Source: an uncultured Bacillota bacterium (GTDB taxonomy: Bacteria > Bacillota_I > Bacilli_A > RFN20 > CAG-288). From it: a stretch of 64,000 nt of DNA. The stretch is from contig CASGEC010000003.1 of the NCBI GenBank assembly GCA_949300365.1, forward strand, positions 1 to 64,000. Reading direction: 5' to 3'. A program made the translations under genes and the position numbers. The notes beneath the pieces were generated by a model. The model ran no database searches and was not told where the DNA came from. It saw only the letters and a list, made by a program, of their open reading frames with translations. Below are positions 56,960 through 64,000 of the stretch, piece after piece (the first letter of the stretch is position 1; the number at the start of each line of letters is the position of its first letter).

Positions 56960-59668
56960 CTAGACGTCCTTCTTCAGAAGAAGCTGATGCGGCGTCTTAA
57001 GAAGGGTCAAGGCCAGAGGAAGAAGGACAAAGAGCGTGACAAGAAGATAGGTCGCAAGGATGGCAAGGACATGGACATATAGCGGTGTCGATAGATTCCA
57101 CAGGAGGAAAAGAAGAACGCTAAAGAAGACGTAGGGAAGGACAAAGAAGAGCGTCACCCTTCCGAGGACATCCAGAAGGTAGTGGACAAGGATCGCTCTC
57201 CTTTCCAATCCCAGGGCACGGTAGATGGCGATGACGTTCTCGTCCTGGGAAAGCCTCGTCCTGAAGAAGATGGCATAGAGCGTCAGAAGGAAGGCCATCA
57301 CGACAAGGATAGCGACATAGAAGAGATCGATATCCCGGGTGTCGACGGCTTTGTCGAAGTATTCCTGCGCCCGGATGGTCTGAATCCTGGGATAGTTCTC
57401 TTTCAGATAGGCGATCGTCTTTTCGGCATCCTGGCAGCAGAAGCGGAAGTAAAGGCCGCTGGAGCCATAAAGCTGGGACCAGGAAAAGCCATAGCCATCG
57501 GAAAAGCCGATAAGAAGCGGAAGGACAAAGTCGTCCGTCAGAAGGGAAGGAAGATCGCCCTCTCCGGTGAAATAGCCTTGGACCAGGATTTCACGGGAAT
57601 AGGAAGAAGAATCCAGGACAGGGAACTTTTCGCTATCTGCCTTGAAGGAACCATAGAGATCCTTGGAAAGATAGACACCGATCTGATCTTCTTCCAAGGA
57701 AGTCGATAAAGTATCGACATAGGTAAGATCCGGATAGCTTCCTTTCCCTAGGACAGGAATGGCATTCCCGCCCTGAAGGAGGCCCGAAAAGAAGCTCTCC
57801 ACAAGATTCGTGGCCAGTTTCTGAGGGACATAGAGAACCTTCTTTCCCTTGTCTTCGGGATAGAGCGTATCGGCAAGGGAGCTCTTGAAGTTGAGAGGGA
57901 TATTGATGGGATTGATGAATCCGGAATAAAGAGGCATCTCCTTGCGGAAGATATCCGAACCGAAGGCCGTCTCTTCTTCGCCACCAGGATCGGAAGAGGA
58001 AAGGATGCGGATGGAAAGGTCGGAGAGAGCAAAGCTTGCTTCCGGATCCATGCTTCTGGACAAGGCCGAAAGGAAGAAGACATCCTTGGAATCAAGTCCG
58101 GCAAAGTAGATCTTCCCTATCGAGGTATCGCCTTCGATGATGCCCTTGATCGTATAGTCCTTCTTCTTGCCATCGATCCCATAGAAATGCCACTTTGTCC
58201 CGATGACCTTGTCATAGTCCTCCGCCTTGAAGGAGGCAAGAAGGTTCTTGGCAAAGGACTTGTCGATGAGGATATCGCCATATCCCAAGGAGGAGAAGGA
58301 AAGGGAGGAAGGAAGAAGGGAGACCTCGCTTTGGGAGACGCACTCCAAGGAAAGGAAACCGGAATCATAGGACATATCCTGGGGAGAAGAAAGGCCAAAA
58401 GGCGGTTCCAGGACCTCAAAGTCCGTTGGTTGGATCACGGCCGAGACAACGCTGGGAGAGAGAATGCCCGAATCCGGATCCTCCATGAGTTCAAGATAGC
58501 CGTCGATCTCAGTCGCCTGATTGTTGTCGCTCAAGAGGCCGACCTGCCTTGTCTTAGAGAAATCATAGAGAATCGATCCCATGCGCGACTCATACATCTG
58601 GAAACGCATGCCGAGGCACAGCGGGATGATGATGGCAAGAAGAAGGGAGATGATGACAAGGATCCTGTTTCCCTTGCGACTCATCATGTTCTTGAAGAGG
58701 GCCTTGTGGAAGAGCCTGTCCTTCCTTGTGGAATCATCAAAGCCTATGGTATCAAAGTTGATACTTGGTGACATTTCCTGTTGTTCTTTCGTGTTTTCGA
58801 CAGGCCTTATCTCTTCCTTGACGACCTCGAATCCTTCCGGAAGATGGATGTAGGTCTTCCCATCCTTCTGAAGGATGGTGATCCTGTCTTTTGTCGTCTC
58901 TTTCCTATCCTGATAGAGCGTGACGTCGATCGATCCGATCGTGCCCTCCGTTTTCGCCAGGGGGACATCCTTAGGAAGGGAGAGGACGTTCTTTTCCTTT
59001 CCGGGGACTTGCTCCTCCTGGATCTTGCCATCACAGATCCGATAGAGGACATCGGCAAAGGCGTGGGCCAGGTTTTCGTTGTGGCTGACGACAAGGACGA
59101 GGATATCCGCACTGAGGCCCTTGAGGATCCTCATGACGTTCTCGCCGTTCTTGCTGTCGAGATTTCCGGTCGGTTCATCGGCAAGGAGGATCTTGGGCTT
59201 ACTGGCAATGGCCCTTGCGATAGCAACCCTCTGCTTCTGTCCCAGAGAGAGCTGTCCGGCCTTCCTTCTCTTGTAGAGAGAGAGGGAGACGGCCTTCAAG
59301 GCGCTATCGGCCCTCTTCCGGACTTCTTCCTTGTCGTCGATTCCGCATATGCTCAGGCCTTGGCGGATGTTCTCGAAGACGGTCGATTCCTCGTCGAGGT
59401 AGAAGTCCTGGAAGACATAGCCGATGTTTGCCCTTCGAAAGGCGTCCAGGTTGTGATGATTGACCTTTCCCAGGCTTCCATAGTCGATCGTCCCTTCGTA
59501 GCTATCCAGTCCTCCCACGAGGTTAAGAAGGGTGCTCTTTCCGCTTCCGGACTTGCCAAGGAGAAAGACCATGCCCTTGTCGGGAAGAACAAGGGAGACA
59601 TCATCCAGGGCCTTGAGGCTTTCCTTGCCGTTCTTAAAGCTCTTCGTGACATGTTCGAGGGTGATCAT
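56960..59668 (-). CDS. Fused ABC ATPase/FtsX-type permease 2
   Basis: 902 residues: an N-terminal ATPase (Walker A GKSGSGKST, signature LSLGQKQRVAIAR, Walker B LLADEPTGNLD), a linker, then a MacB/FtsX-type permease with a helix at about 335-355, a large outside domain and three helices at the C-terminus (about 785-895). The signature reads LSLGQ instead of LSGGQ. Such fusions transport lipoproteins, peptides or antibiotics, or act by mechanical signalling. It overlaps the upstream fused gene by four bases (ATGA), so the two probably form one heterodimer. Confidence 0.9.
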   Translation of the reverse strand: MITLEHVTKSFKNGKESLKALDDVSLVLPDKGMVFLLGKSGSGKSTLLNLVGGLDSYEGTIDYGSLGKVNHHNLDAFRRANIGYVFQDFYLDEESTVFENIRQGLSICGIDDKEEVRKRADSALKAVSLSLYKRRKAGQLSLGQKQRVAIARAIASKPKILLADEPTGNLDSKNGENVMRILKGLSADILVLVVSHNENLAHAFADVLYRICDGKIQEEQVPGKEKNVLSLPKDVPLAKTEGTIGSIDVTLYQDRKETTKDRITILQKDGKTYIHLPEGFEVVKEEIRPVENTKEQQEMSPSINFDTIGFDDSTRKDRLFHKALFKNMMSRKGNRILVIISLLLAIIIPLCLGMRFQMYESRMGSILYDFSKTRQVGLLSDNNQATEIDGYLELMEDPDSGILSPSVVSAVIQPTDFEVLEPPFGLSSPQDMSYDSGFLSLECVSQSEVSLLPSSLSFSSLGYGDILIDKSFAKNLLASFKAEDYDKVIGTKWHFYGIDGKKKDYTIKGIIEGDTSIGKIYFAGLDSKDVFFLSALSRSMDPEASFALSDLSIRILSSSDPGGEEETAFGSDIFRKEMPLYSGFINPINIPLNFKSSLADTLYPEDKGKKVLYVPQKLATNLVESFFSGLLQGGNAIPVLGKGSYPDLTYVDTLSTSLEEDQIGVYLSKDLYGSFKADSEKFPVLDSSSYSREILVQGYFTGEGDLPSLLTDDFVLPLLIGFSDGYGFSWSQLYGSSGLYFRFCCQDAEKTIAYLKENYPRIQTIRAQEYFDKAVDTRDIDLFYVAILVVMAFLLTLYAIFFRTRLSQDENVIAIYRALGLERRAILVHYLLDVLGRVTLFFVLPYVFFSVLLFLLWNLSTPLYVHVLAILATYLLVTLFVLLPLALTLLKTPHQLLLKKDV

Positions 59669-62094
59669 CTTTGGCCTCCATTGTCCTTGAGGATGCTATT
59701 GAGGGTGCGCTTCTTTTCCTTGCCATAGAAGCGAAGAAGAAGCAGGGCACCAAAGAGGAGAAGGAGGAAGAAGCCAGCGACAAATTGCGCTGGCCGGATA
59801 AAGCCGGGAAGGACCGCGTTGAGATAAAGGCAGACGATGATGGAAAGGACGATATAGGTCAAAGTCATCGGCAGAAGGACGATGACGCTGCGGAAAAGGA
59901 AGAGGGACCTTCTGGGATAGCCGAGGGTCGTCAAAACGCCGAAGTCGGCATTGTAGCGCTTGAGGATGGCCTTCAGGACAGGATAGGTGACAAAGAAGAA
60001 GACGAAAAGAAGGACGAAGACGAGGAAGGTGATAGTGATGGCCGAGAAGCAGTACTGGACATAGTCCATGGAGGTCGGCTCTTCCCCGACCCAATACCGG
60101 TAATCGGAAGGATAGGCAAGATAGCCTTCCTTTTGCAGTTCCTGATAGCCATTTTTGCAGGCTTCGGCATTGGGGTAGTAGACCGTTTCAAGGGCATGGG
60201 AACGGACAAGAAGAAGGGCAAGGAAAGGTGTCTGTGTTTCCGCGGGGATCCTTATCTGGATGGTGTCTTCCGGAATCGTGCTCCAGTAGATGCTTCCGGA
60301 GACGTTCTTCTCATCCCCCGGTGTCCTAAAAAGGCTTTCCATGTCCAGAAGATCCGCAAACAAGAAGAGGATTTCCTTAAGGGACATCGATATGCCATTG
60401 AAGGAGACCATGATCTCCTCTTCCTTTCCCGCCCAGGGATCGGAAAGGGCAAGAAACGGGCTCATCTTTCCGACCGTAGAAGAGACGCCATAGCCGGAAA
60501 GGGAAAGGCTGAATTCCCTTCCGAGGTATGTGGCCTGAAAGGCCGTCTCCGTTTGGATATCCATGGGAAGGGTAAGGTCAAGGCCTGAGCCCATGACGTT
60601 GCTTATAAGCATGGCCTTGAAGGACTTCTCGACTTCCTTGCTGATCCTTTCGGCTGTGACAAGCGGGAAAAAGACCATCACCGCGTTATCGCCGATATCG
60701 CCATGTCCGATACCGAAAAGGGGCAGGGAATCGACATAGTCGGACAGTTCCTTTTCGTATTCCGGAATACCCTCCAAGGTCATATCCGAGGCCAAGGAAA
60801 GGATCGGATAGTAGGAAGGATCAAACCGGCTTTCTTTGCCAAGATAGTCCTTCAGGAAGGAGATGGCTTCCTTTTGGTAATCCAGGGAGATGTTGTCGTC
60901 GCTAAAGAGGACATAGAAGCCTTCCTCATCCTTTCTATCGCCATAGGAAAGCCAGCTCTTTTCCGGGACGCCGACGGAGAGGGAGACTTTATGGCGGCCA
61001 ACGGAATGGAGATTGTCTCCGACTTCCTGTAAGCCCGGCCTGAGGAAGAAATCCACATAGGGAAGATAGGAAACGGACTGATAGGCCATGGCGCCTTGTG
61101 GTTTCTCTTCGGGAAGCGGGCTATCCTCCTTTCCAAGAAGATAGAGCATGTTGGGATTGCCCTTCTCAAAGGCTTTCGGATGATAGCGATTGTATATCGC
61201 TGTCAAACCGGTCTCGAAGGTATCGGCCGTATAGGTGCCAGCCAAGGTGATACCAATCGTGGCACAGGTCAGAAGAAGGACGGAAAGGCACATCAAGGCA
61301 AGCTTCTTGGGGGCGGAGAAGATCAAGGAAAGGCAGGAGAGAAGAAGGGCGGAGAAGGAATTCTTCTTTCCCCTTTCCTTTGTCTCCTTAGTAGTATCCG
61401 AAACATTTCTCTCCCCGAGCCTTGTATCCGAAAGAAGGCGGCCGTTTTCAAGGACAATATGCCGATTGCAGAGCTTTTCGACGGATTCATAGTCATGGGT
61501 CACATAAAGGATGAGACGGTTTTCCTTGATCTTGGCGATGAGGTCGATGATTTCCTTTCCGGTCTTGGAGTCGATGTTTCCCGTTGGCTCGTCAAAGGCG
61601 ATGATCGGGCTATCCAAGGCCAAGGCCCTGGCGATGACGACGCGCTGCCTTTCGCCTCCGGAGAGACGGACGACTTTCTCCCGCATTCTCTTTTCCAGAC
61701 CGCATTCCTTCAAGGAGGATTCGGCCCTCTTCATGGCTTCCTTCCTTTTGTAGCCCTTGTTGACAAGGGAGATGACGAGGTTTTCCCGGGCGCTGAGATT
61801 GGGAATGAGGTTGTATTCCTGGAAGACGAAGGAGACATAGTCGCGGCGGAAAGAAAGGAGATCGTCCTCGGAGAAATCCGCCGTGCTCTTGCCTTCAAAG
61901 AGGATATCGCCCTCGTCATAGTCATCCATCAACGTGATGACATTGAGGAGGGTCGTCTTTCCCGATCCGGACTCGCCCGTAATGGCGACGAATTCGCCCC
62001 GCTGGAAAGAGAGCGAGACATCATCCAGTCCCTTGGCGGCATTCTTTCCCTGGGAATAGAATTTCGAGACATGGTCCAATTGGATGAGCGCCAT
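59665..62094 (-). CDS. Fused ABC ATPase/FtsX-type permease 1
   Basis: 809 residues with the same plan: ATPase (Walker A GESGSGKTT, signature LSGGERQRVVIAR, Walker B IIAFDEPTGNID), a helix near 270-295, a large outside domain and three C-terminal helices. ATG 62094 is chosen because AAAGGAGGGG precedes it by five bases; six upstream residues in frame are not supported. It is the first gene of the operon and is coupled to the second fused transporter. Confidence 0.9.
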   Translation of the reverse strand: MALIQLDHVSKFYSQGKNAAKGLDDVSLSFQRGEFVAITGESGSGKTTLLNVITLMDDYDEGDILFEGKSTADFSEDDLLSFRRDYVSFVFQEYNLIPNLSARENLVISLVNKGYKRKEAMKRAESSLKECGLEKRMREKVVRLSGGERQRVVIARALALDSPIIAFDEPTGNIDSKTGKEIIDLIAKIKENRLILYVTHDYESVEKLCNRHIVLENGRLLSDTRLGERNVSDTTKETKERGKKNSFSALLLSCLSLIFSAPKKLALMCLSVLLLTCATIGITLAGTYTADTFETGLTAIYNRYHPKAFEKGNPNMLYLLGKEDSPLPEEKPQGAMAYQSVSYLPYVDFFLRPGLQEVGDNLHSVGRHKVSLSVGVPEKSWLSYGDRKDEEGFYVLFSDDNISLDYQKEAISFLKDYLGKESRFDPSYYPILSLASDMTLEGIPEYEKELSDYVDSLPLFGIGHGDIGDNAVMVFFPLVTAERISKEVEKSFKAMLISNVMGSGLDLTLPMDIQTETAFQATYLGREFSLSLSGYGVSSTVGKMSPFLALSDPWAGKEEEIMVSFNGISMSLKEILFLFADLLDMESLFRTPGDEKNVSGSIYWSTIPEDTIQIRIPAETQTPFLALLLVRSHALETVYYPNAEACKNGYQELQKEGYLAYPSDYRYWVGEEPTSMDYVQYCFSAITITFLVFVLLFVFFFVTYPVLKAILKRYNADFGVLTTLGYPRRSLFLFRSVIVLLPMTLTYIVLSIIVCLYLNAVLPGFIRPAQFVAGFFLLLLFGALLLLRFYGKEKKRTLNSILKDNGGQR

Positions 62095-62118
62095 AAAACC
62101 CCTCCTTTCCATAAGGCC

Positions 62119-62393
62119 ATTATATTACGAAAAGAGCAATACCAATAAGAAAGCGGAACAAAAAGACCATGGCCATAATCTTGCCAAGGACAGATCAGCC
62201 CTACCTGGAAGTTATAAGACAGGGGAGAGGTTTCCTTCCTTTTCCTTTGCCTTCAACAGGACAGTCGGTCTTGTTCCGCAGTCAAACAAGCACCAATCTT
62301 TTTGCTTCTTTGGAATATGCCTATTTAAGAGATATGCGAAACTTACTTCTTCTTTGAATCCAGTATCTTTCTTTTGAGAACAATATACCTATT
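62119..62393 (-). promoter_or_regulatory. Promoter of the ABC operon and AT-rich intergenic region
   Basis: TATAAT reads at 62124-62119 on the minus strand, about 25 bases before the ABC start; TTATTG lies 18 bases upstream of it. The rest, to the GH2 stop at 62394, holds no convincing gene; a 62-codon plus-strand frame at 62169 shows no recognisable features. Confidence 0.45.
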
Positions 62394-64000
62394 TTATTCC
62401 TTCGCCAGCCTTTGGATCTTTTGATTGATGTCCAGGACCATCTTGATATCCGCCTTGAGCCATTGGCGGTCGAGGGTGTAGAGGCCATTGGCTTCGGTTT
62501 CGCAGTCGCTAAGCTGAGTATAGACTAGGCCGTTGAGGTTTCCGTTCTGGATCTGCTTATAGAAGCCTTCGTAGAGCTTTCGATAGCGCGTGAGGAAAGC
62601 CTCCTTGCTCTTGCAGACATGGTGGCCATAGACCTTGGGATAGAAGTAGTGGCCTTTGATTTTCAAGGAGGCACCACCGATCTCAGTCAGGACATAGGGC
62701 CGCTCCTTGTTTCTTCTGGGGATATGGGGAAGGGTATAGCTGTGGATGGAGAAGAGATCGGATTTTGGGGTATCAAGCCATCCGGATGCCGTATCGTAGA
62801 GGAAGTGGGGATACTCGCCCTTGAGGATGGAATAGAGCTTCTCGGGATCAAACTCGCCCCAGGCCTCGTTGAAGATGGTGATGACGATGACGGCCGGGTT
62901 GTTGACAAGGTCCTGGATGATAGAAAGGCTTTCCTGGATGAACTTCTTCCGGCCTCTTTCGTCCTTTCTTCCATAGCCTCTCTCCGTCAAAAAGAAGCTG
63001 TGGTTGAAAAGAATGACGCTGGCCCTTGGGAAGACGACATTGAAGAAGGGAATGTGCTCACCGCCGTTGGGGATGTCCTGGATGAGGAGGATTCCCCTCT
63101 TTGCCGCTTCGTAGTAGAACCTCTCCTCTTCCACCTTGACGTGCATCCTGAGACAGTTGAAGCCCAGAAGCTTGGCGTTTTCGATGTCCTTCCGGAAGAG
63201 ATCTTCGTCTTCTGCCGTCAATCCGCCGAAGGGATAGTATCCCTGGTCCAATAGGCCGTTGAGGAAGACCTTCCTGCCATTGAGATAGATGTGCTTCTTG
63301 CCATCCTTTCCCATCCCGACTTCGATCTTCCTGACGCCGAAGTAGGAGGTCACGAGATCGTCCTTACTCCTTACGGAGACGGGATAGAGATAGGGATCTT
63401 CCAAAGACCAGGGCCGGAAGGGAAGGAGCTTTATCTTCTCTTCCTTATTGGTAGTCAGGGTCCTTTCCATGTCCCCGATCTGGATCTTGACGGGGAAGTC
63501 CTTCTCTGCCCGGACAAGGACATGGACGCATTTCTCGTCGGCATCCGGCCTTAGGCTCAAGCCGAGGATGGCTTCCTCTCCAGAAGCTTCCAGATAGACG
63601 CTTTTGAAGATCCCGCTTGAGGAGGAATAGAACCAGCCGTTTGGCGTAAGCCTTTGCTTTCCCGTCATCCGGAAGGAGGAGTCGGTCAGGTCCCTGACGC
63701 GGACGACAAGGTCAAAAGAGGGTTTCTTAAGATAGGGTCGGATATCGACAGAAAAGCGGGTATAGCCGCCATCGTGGTGTCTGACCTTGTTTCCATCGAC
63801 ATAGACATCGGCAATCTGGTCGACACCCTCAAAGAAGAGGAAGACATGTTCCCGATAGAACCTTTCCTCCAGATCGACCTGGCGGTGGTAGAAGAGATAC
63901 TCGTCCTTGGAGAGGAGGCGGTTGACGCCGCTCATCGGGGATTCGATGGCAAAGGGGACATGGATCTTGCCTTCATAGGTCAAAGGAATAGTCTCATCCT
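62394..64000 (-). CDS. Glycoside hydrolase family 2 protein (partial, 5' end outside the window)
   Basis: At least 535 residues; the frame stays open to the window end (DETIPLTYEGKIHVPF), so the true start is beyond it. Present are the sugar-binding jelly-roll (GVDQIADVYVDGNKVRHHDGG), the immunoglobulin-like domain and the TIM barrel with acid/base E in IFNEAWGEF and nucleophile E in LTEIGGASL, both expected for GH2. No domains follow the barrel, giving a short enzyme like beta-glucuronidase/beta-mannosidase types rather than LacZ. No signal can be judged. Specificity unknown. Confidence 0.9.
   Translation of the reverse strand, partial: DETIPLTYEGKIHVPFAIESPMSGVNRLLSKDEYLFYHRQVDLEERFYREHVFLFFEGVDQIADVYVDGNKVRHHDGGYTRFSVDIRPYLKKPSFDLVVRVRDLTDSSFRMTGKQRLTPNGWFYSSSSGIFKSVYLEASGEEAILGLSLRPDADEKCVHVLVRAEKDFPVKIQIGDMERTLTTNKEEKIKLLPFRPWSLEDPYLYPVSVRSKDDLVTSYFGVRKIEVGMGKDGKKHIYLNGRKVFLNGLLDQGYYPFGGLTAEDEDLFRKDIENAKLLGFNCLRMHVKVEEERFYYEAAKRGILLIQDIPNGGEHIPFFNVVFPRASVILFNHSFFLTERGYGRKDERGRKKFIQESLSIIQDLVNNPAVIVITIFNEAWGEFDPEKLYSILKGEYPHFLYDTASGWLDTPKSDLFSIHSYTLPHIPRRNKERPYVLTEIGGASLKIKGHYFYPKVYGHHVCKSKEAFLTRYRKLYEGFYKQIQNGNLNGLVYTQLSDCETEANGLYTLDRQWLKADIKMVLDINQKIQRLAKE

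Noticed and set aside
62169..62357. A 62-codon plus-strand frame between the ABC operon and the GH2 gene
   Set aside because: No ribosome site, no similarity recognised, lies in a low-complexity intergenic region.
1..64000. tRNA, rRNA, CRISPR repeats, insertion sequences or phage genes
   Set aside because: I looked for tRNA arm motifs, regularly spaced repeats, transposase or integrase motifs and found none.

Overview
The window looks like a chromosomal segment of an uncultured, gut- or rumen-type Gram-positive bacterium (Bacillota; an Erysipelotrichia/Bacilli-like relative is my guess). The reasons are many lipobox lipoproteins with Thr/Pro-rich linkers, strong AGGAGG ribosome sites, CcpA-type cre operators, a LytTR/AgrC-type two-component pair and no outer-membrane genes. 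Most genes are moderately GC-rich with C-ending codons. TAA, TAG and TGA all end intact genes, so the code is standard. The taxonomic guess is inference. I saw no tRNA, rRNA, CRISPR array, insertion sequence or prophage.

Layout. 1-6.2 kb: a MATE exporter behind an unusual AT-rich leader, then a xylose operon on the minus strand (xylA, xylB, GH43). 6.5-10.6 kb: a decayed pair, a lipoprotein with a frameshift and a glycoside hydrolase family 3 (GH3) gene with two in-frame stops. 10.6-12.8 kb: a LytTR response regulator and its AgrC-like kinase. 12.9-18.2 kb: a guanine-type purine riboswitch followed by a nucleoside ABC importer (binding lipoprotein, twin ATPase, two permeases). 18.3-21.2 kb: a truncated AAA-ATPase remnant, an S66 peptidase and a DUF2130 protein. 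21.2-26.8 kb: a two-subunit ABC exporter and a second MATE protein. 26.8-29.9 kb: an AT-rich cysteine-hydrolase gene and an FtsX-like membrane protein. 30.0-35.4 kb: a class II UvrA paralogue, a GNAT acetyltransferase and an operon coding a dehydrogenase and a flavodoxin-ferredoxin protein.

35.5-44.1 kb is the main polysaccharide-degradation block: a 1237-residue lipoprotein GH3, then a carbohydrate-binding-type lipoprotein followed by a membrane-anchored GH3. All three GH3 proteins here, including the decayed one, have the reversed domain order (sandwich and FnIII first, TIM barrel last). 44.1-47.6 kb: a YlmH-like S4 protein, an XRE regulator with a small companion, an ECF vitamin-transporter subunit with a kinase. 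47.6-53.4 kb: a three-gene operon of paralogous lipoproteins of unknown function. 53.8-62.1 kb: a degenerate M48-like membrane protein, a Pr6Pr membrane protein, a NifX-like protein and two fused ABC ATPase/permease proteins. The window ends inside a GH2 gene.

Taken together: several surface or membrane glycan-degrading enzymes and lipoproteins are preceded by cre-like operators, which suggests carbon catabolite control; cytoplasmic GH43, XylA and XylB would finish xyloside breakdown. The least explained elements are the three-lipoprotein operon, a poly-C tract inside a GH3 promoter, and a near-identical promoter/operator shared by the ABC exporter and the XRE regulator.
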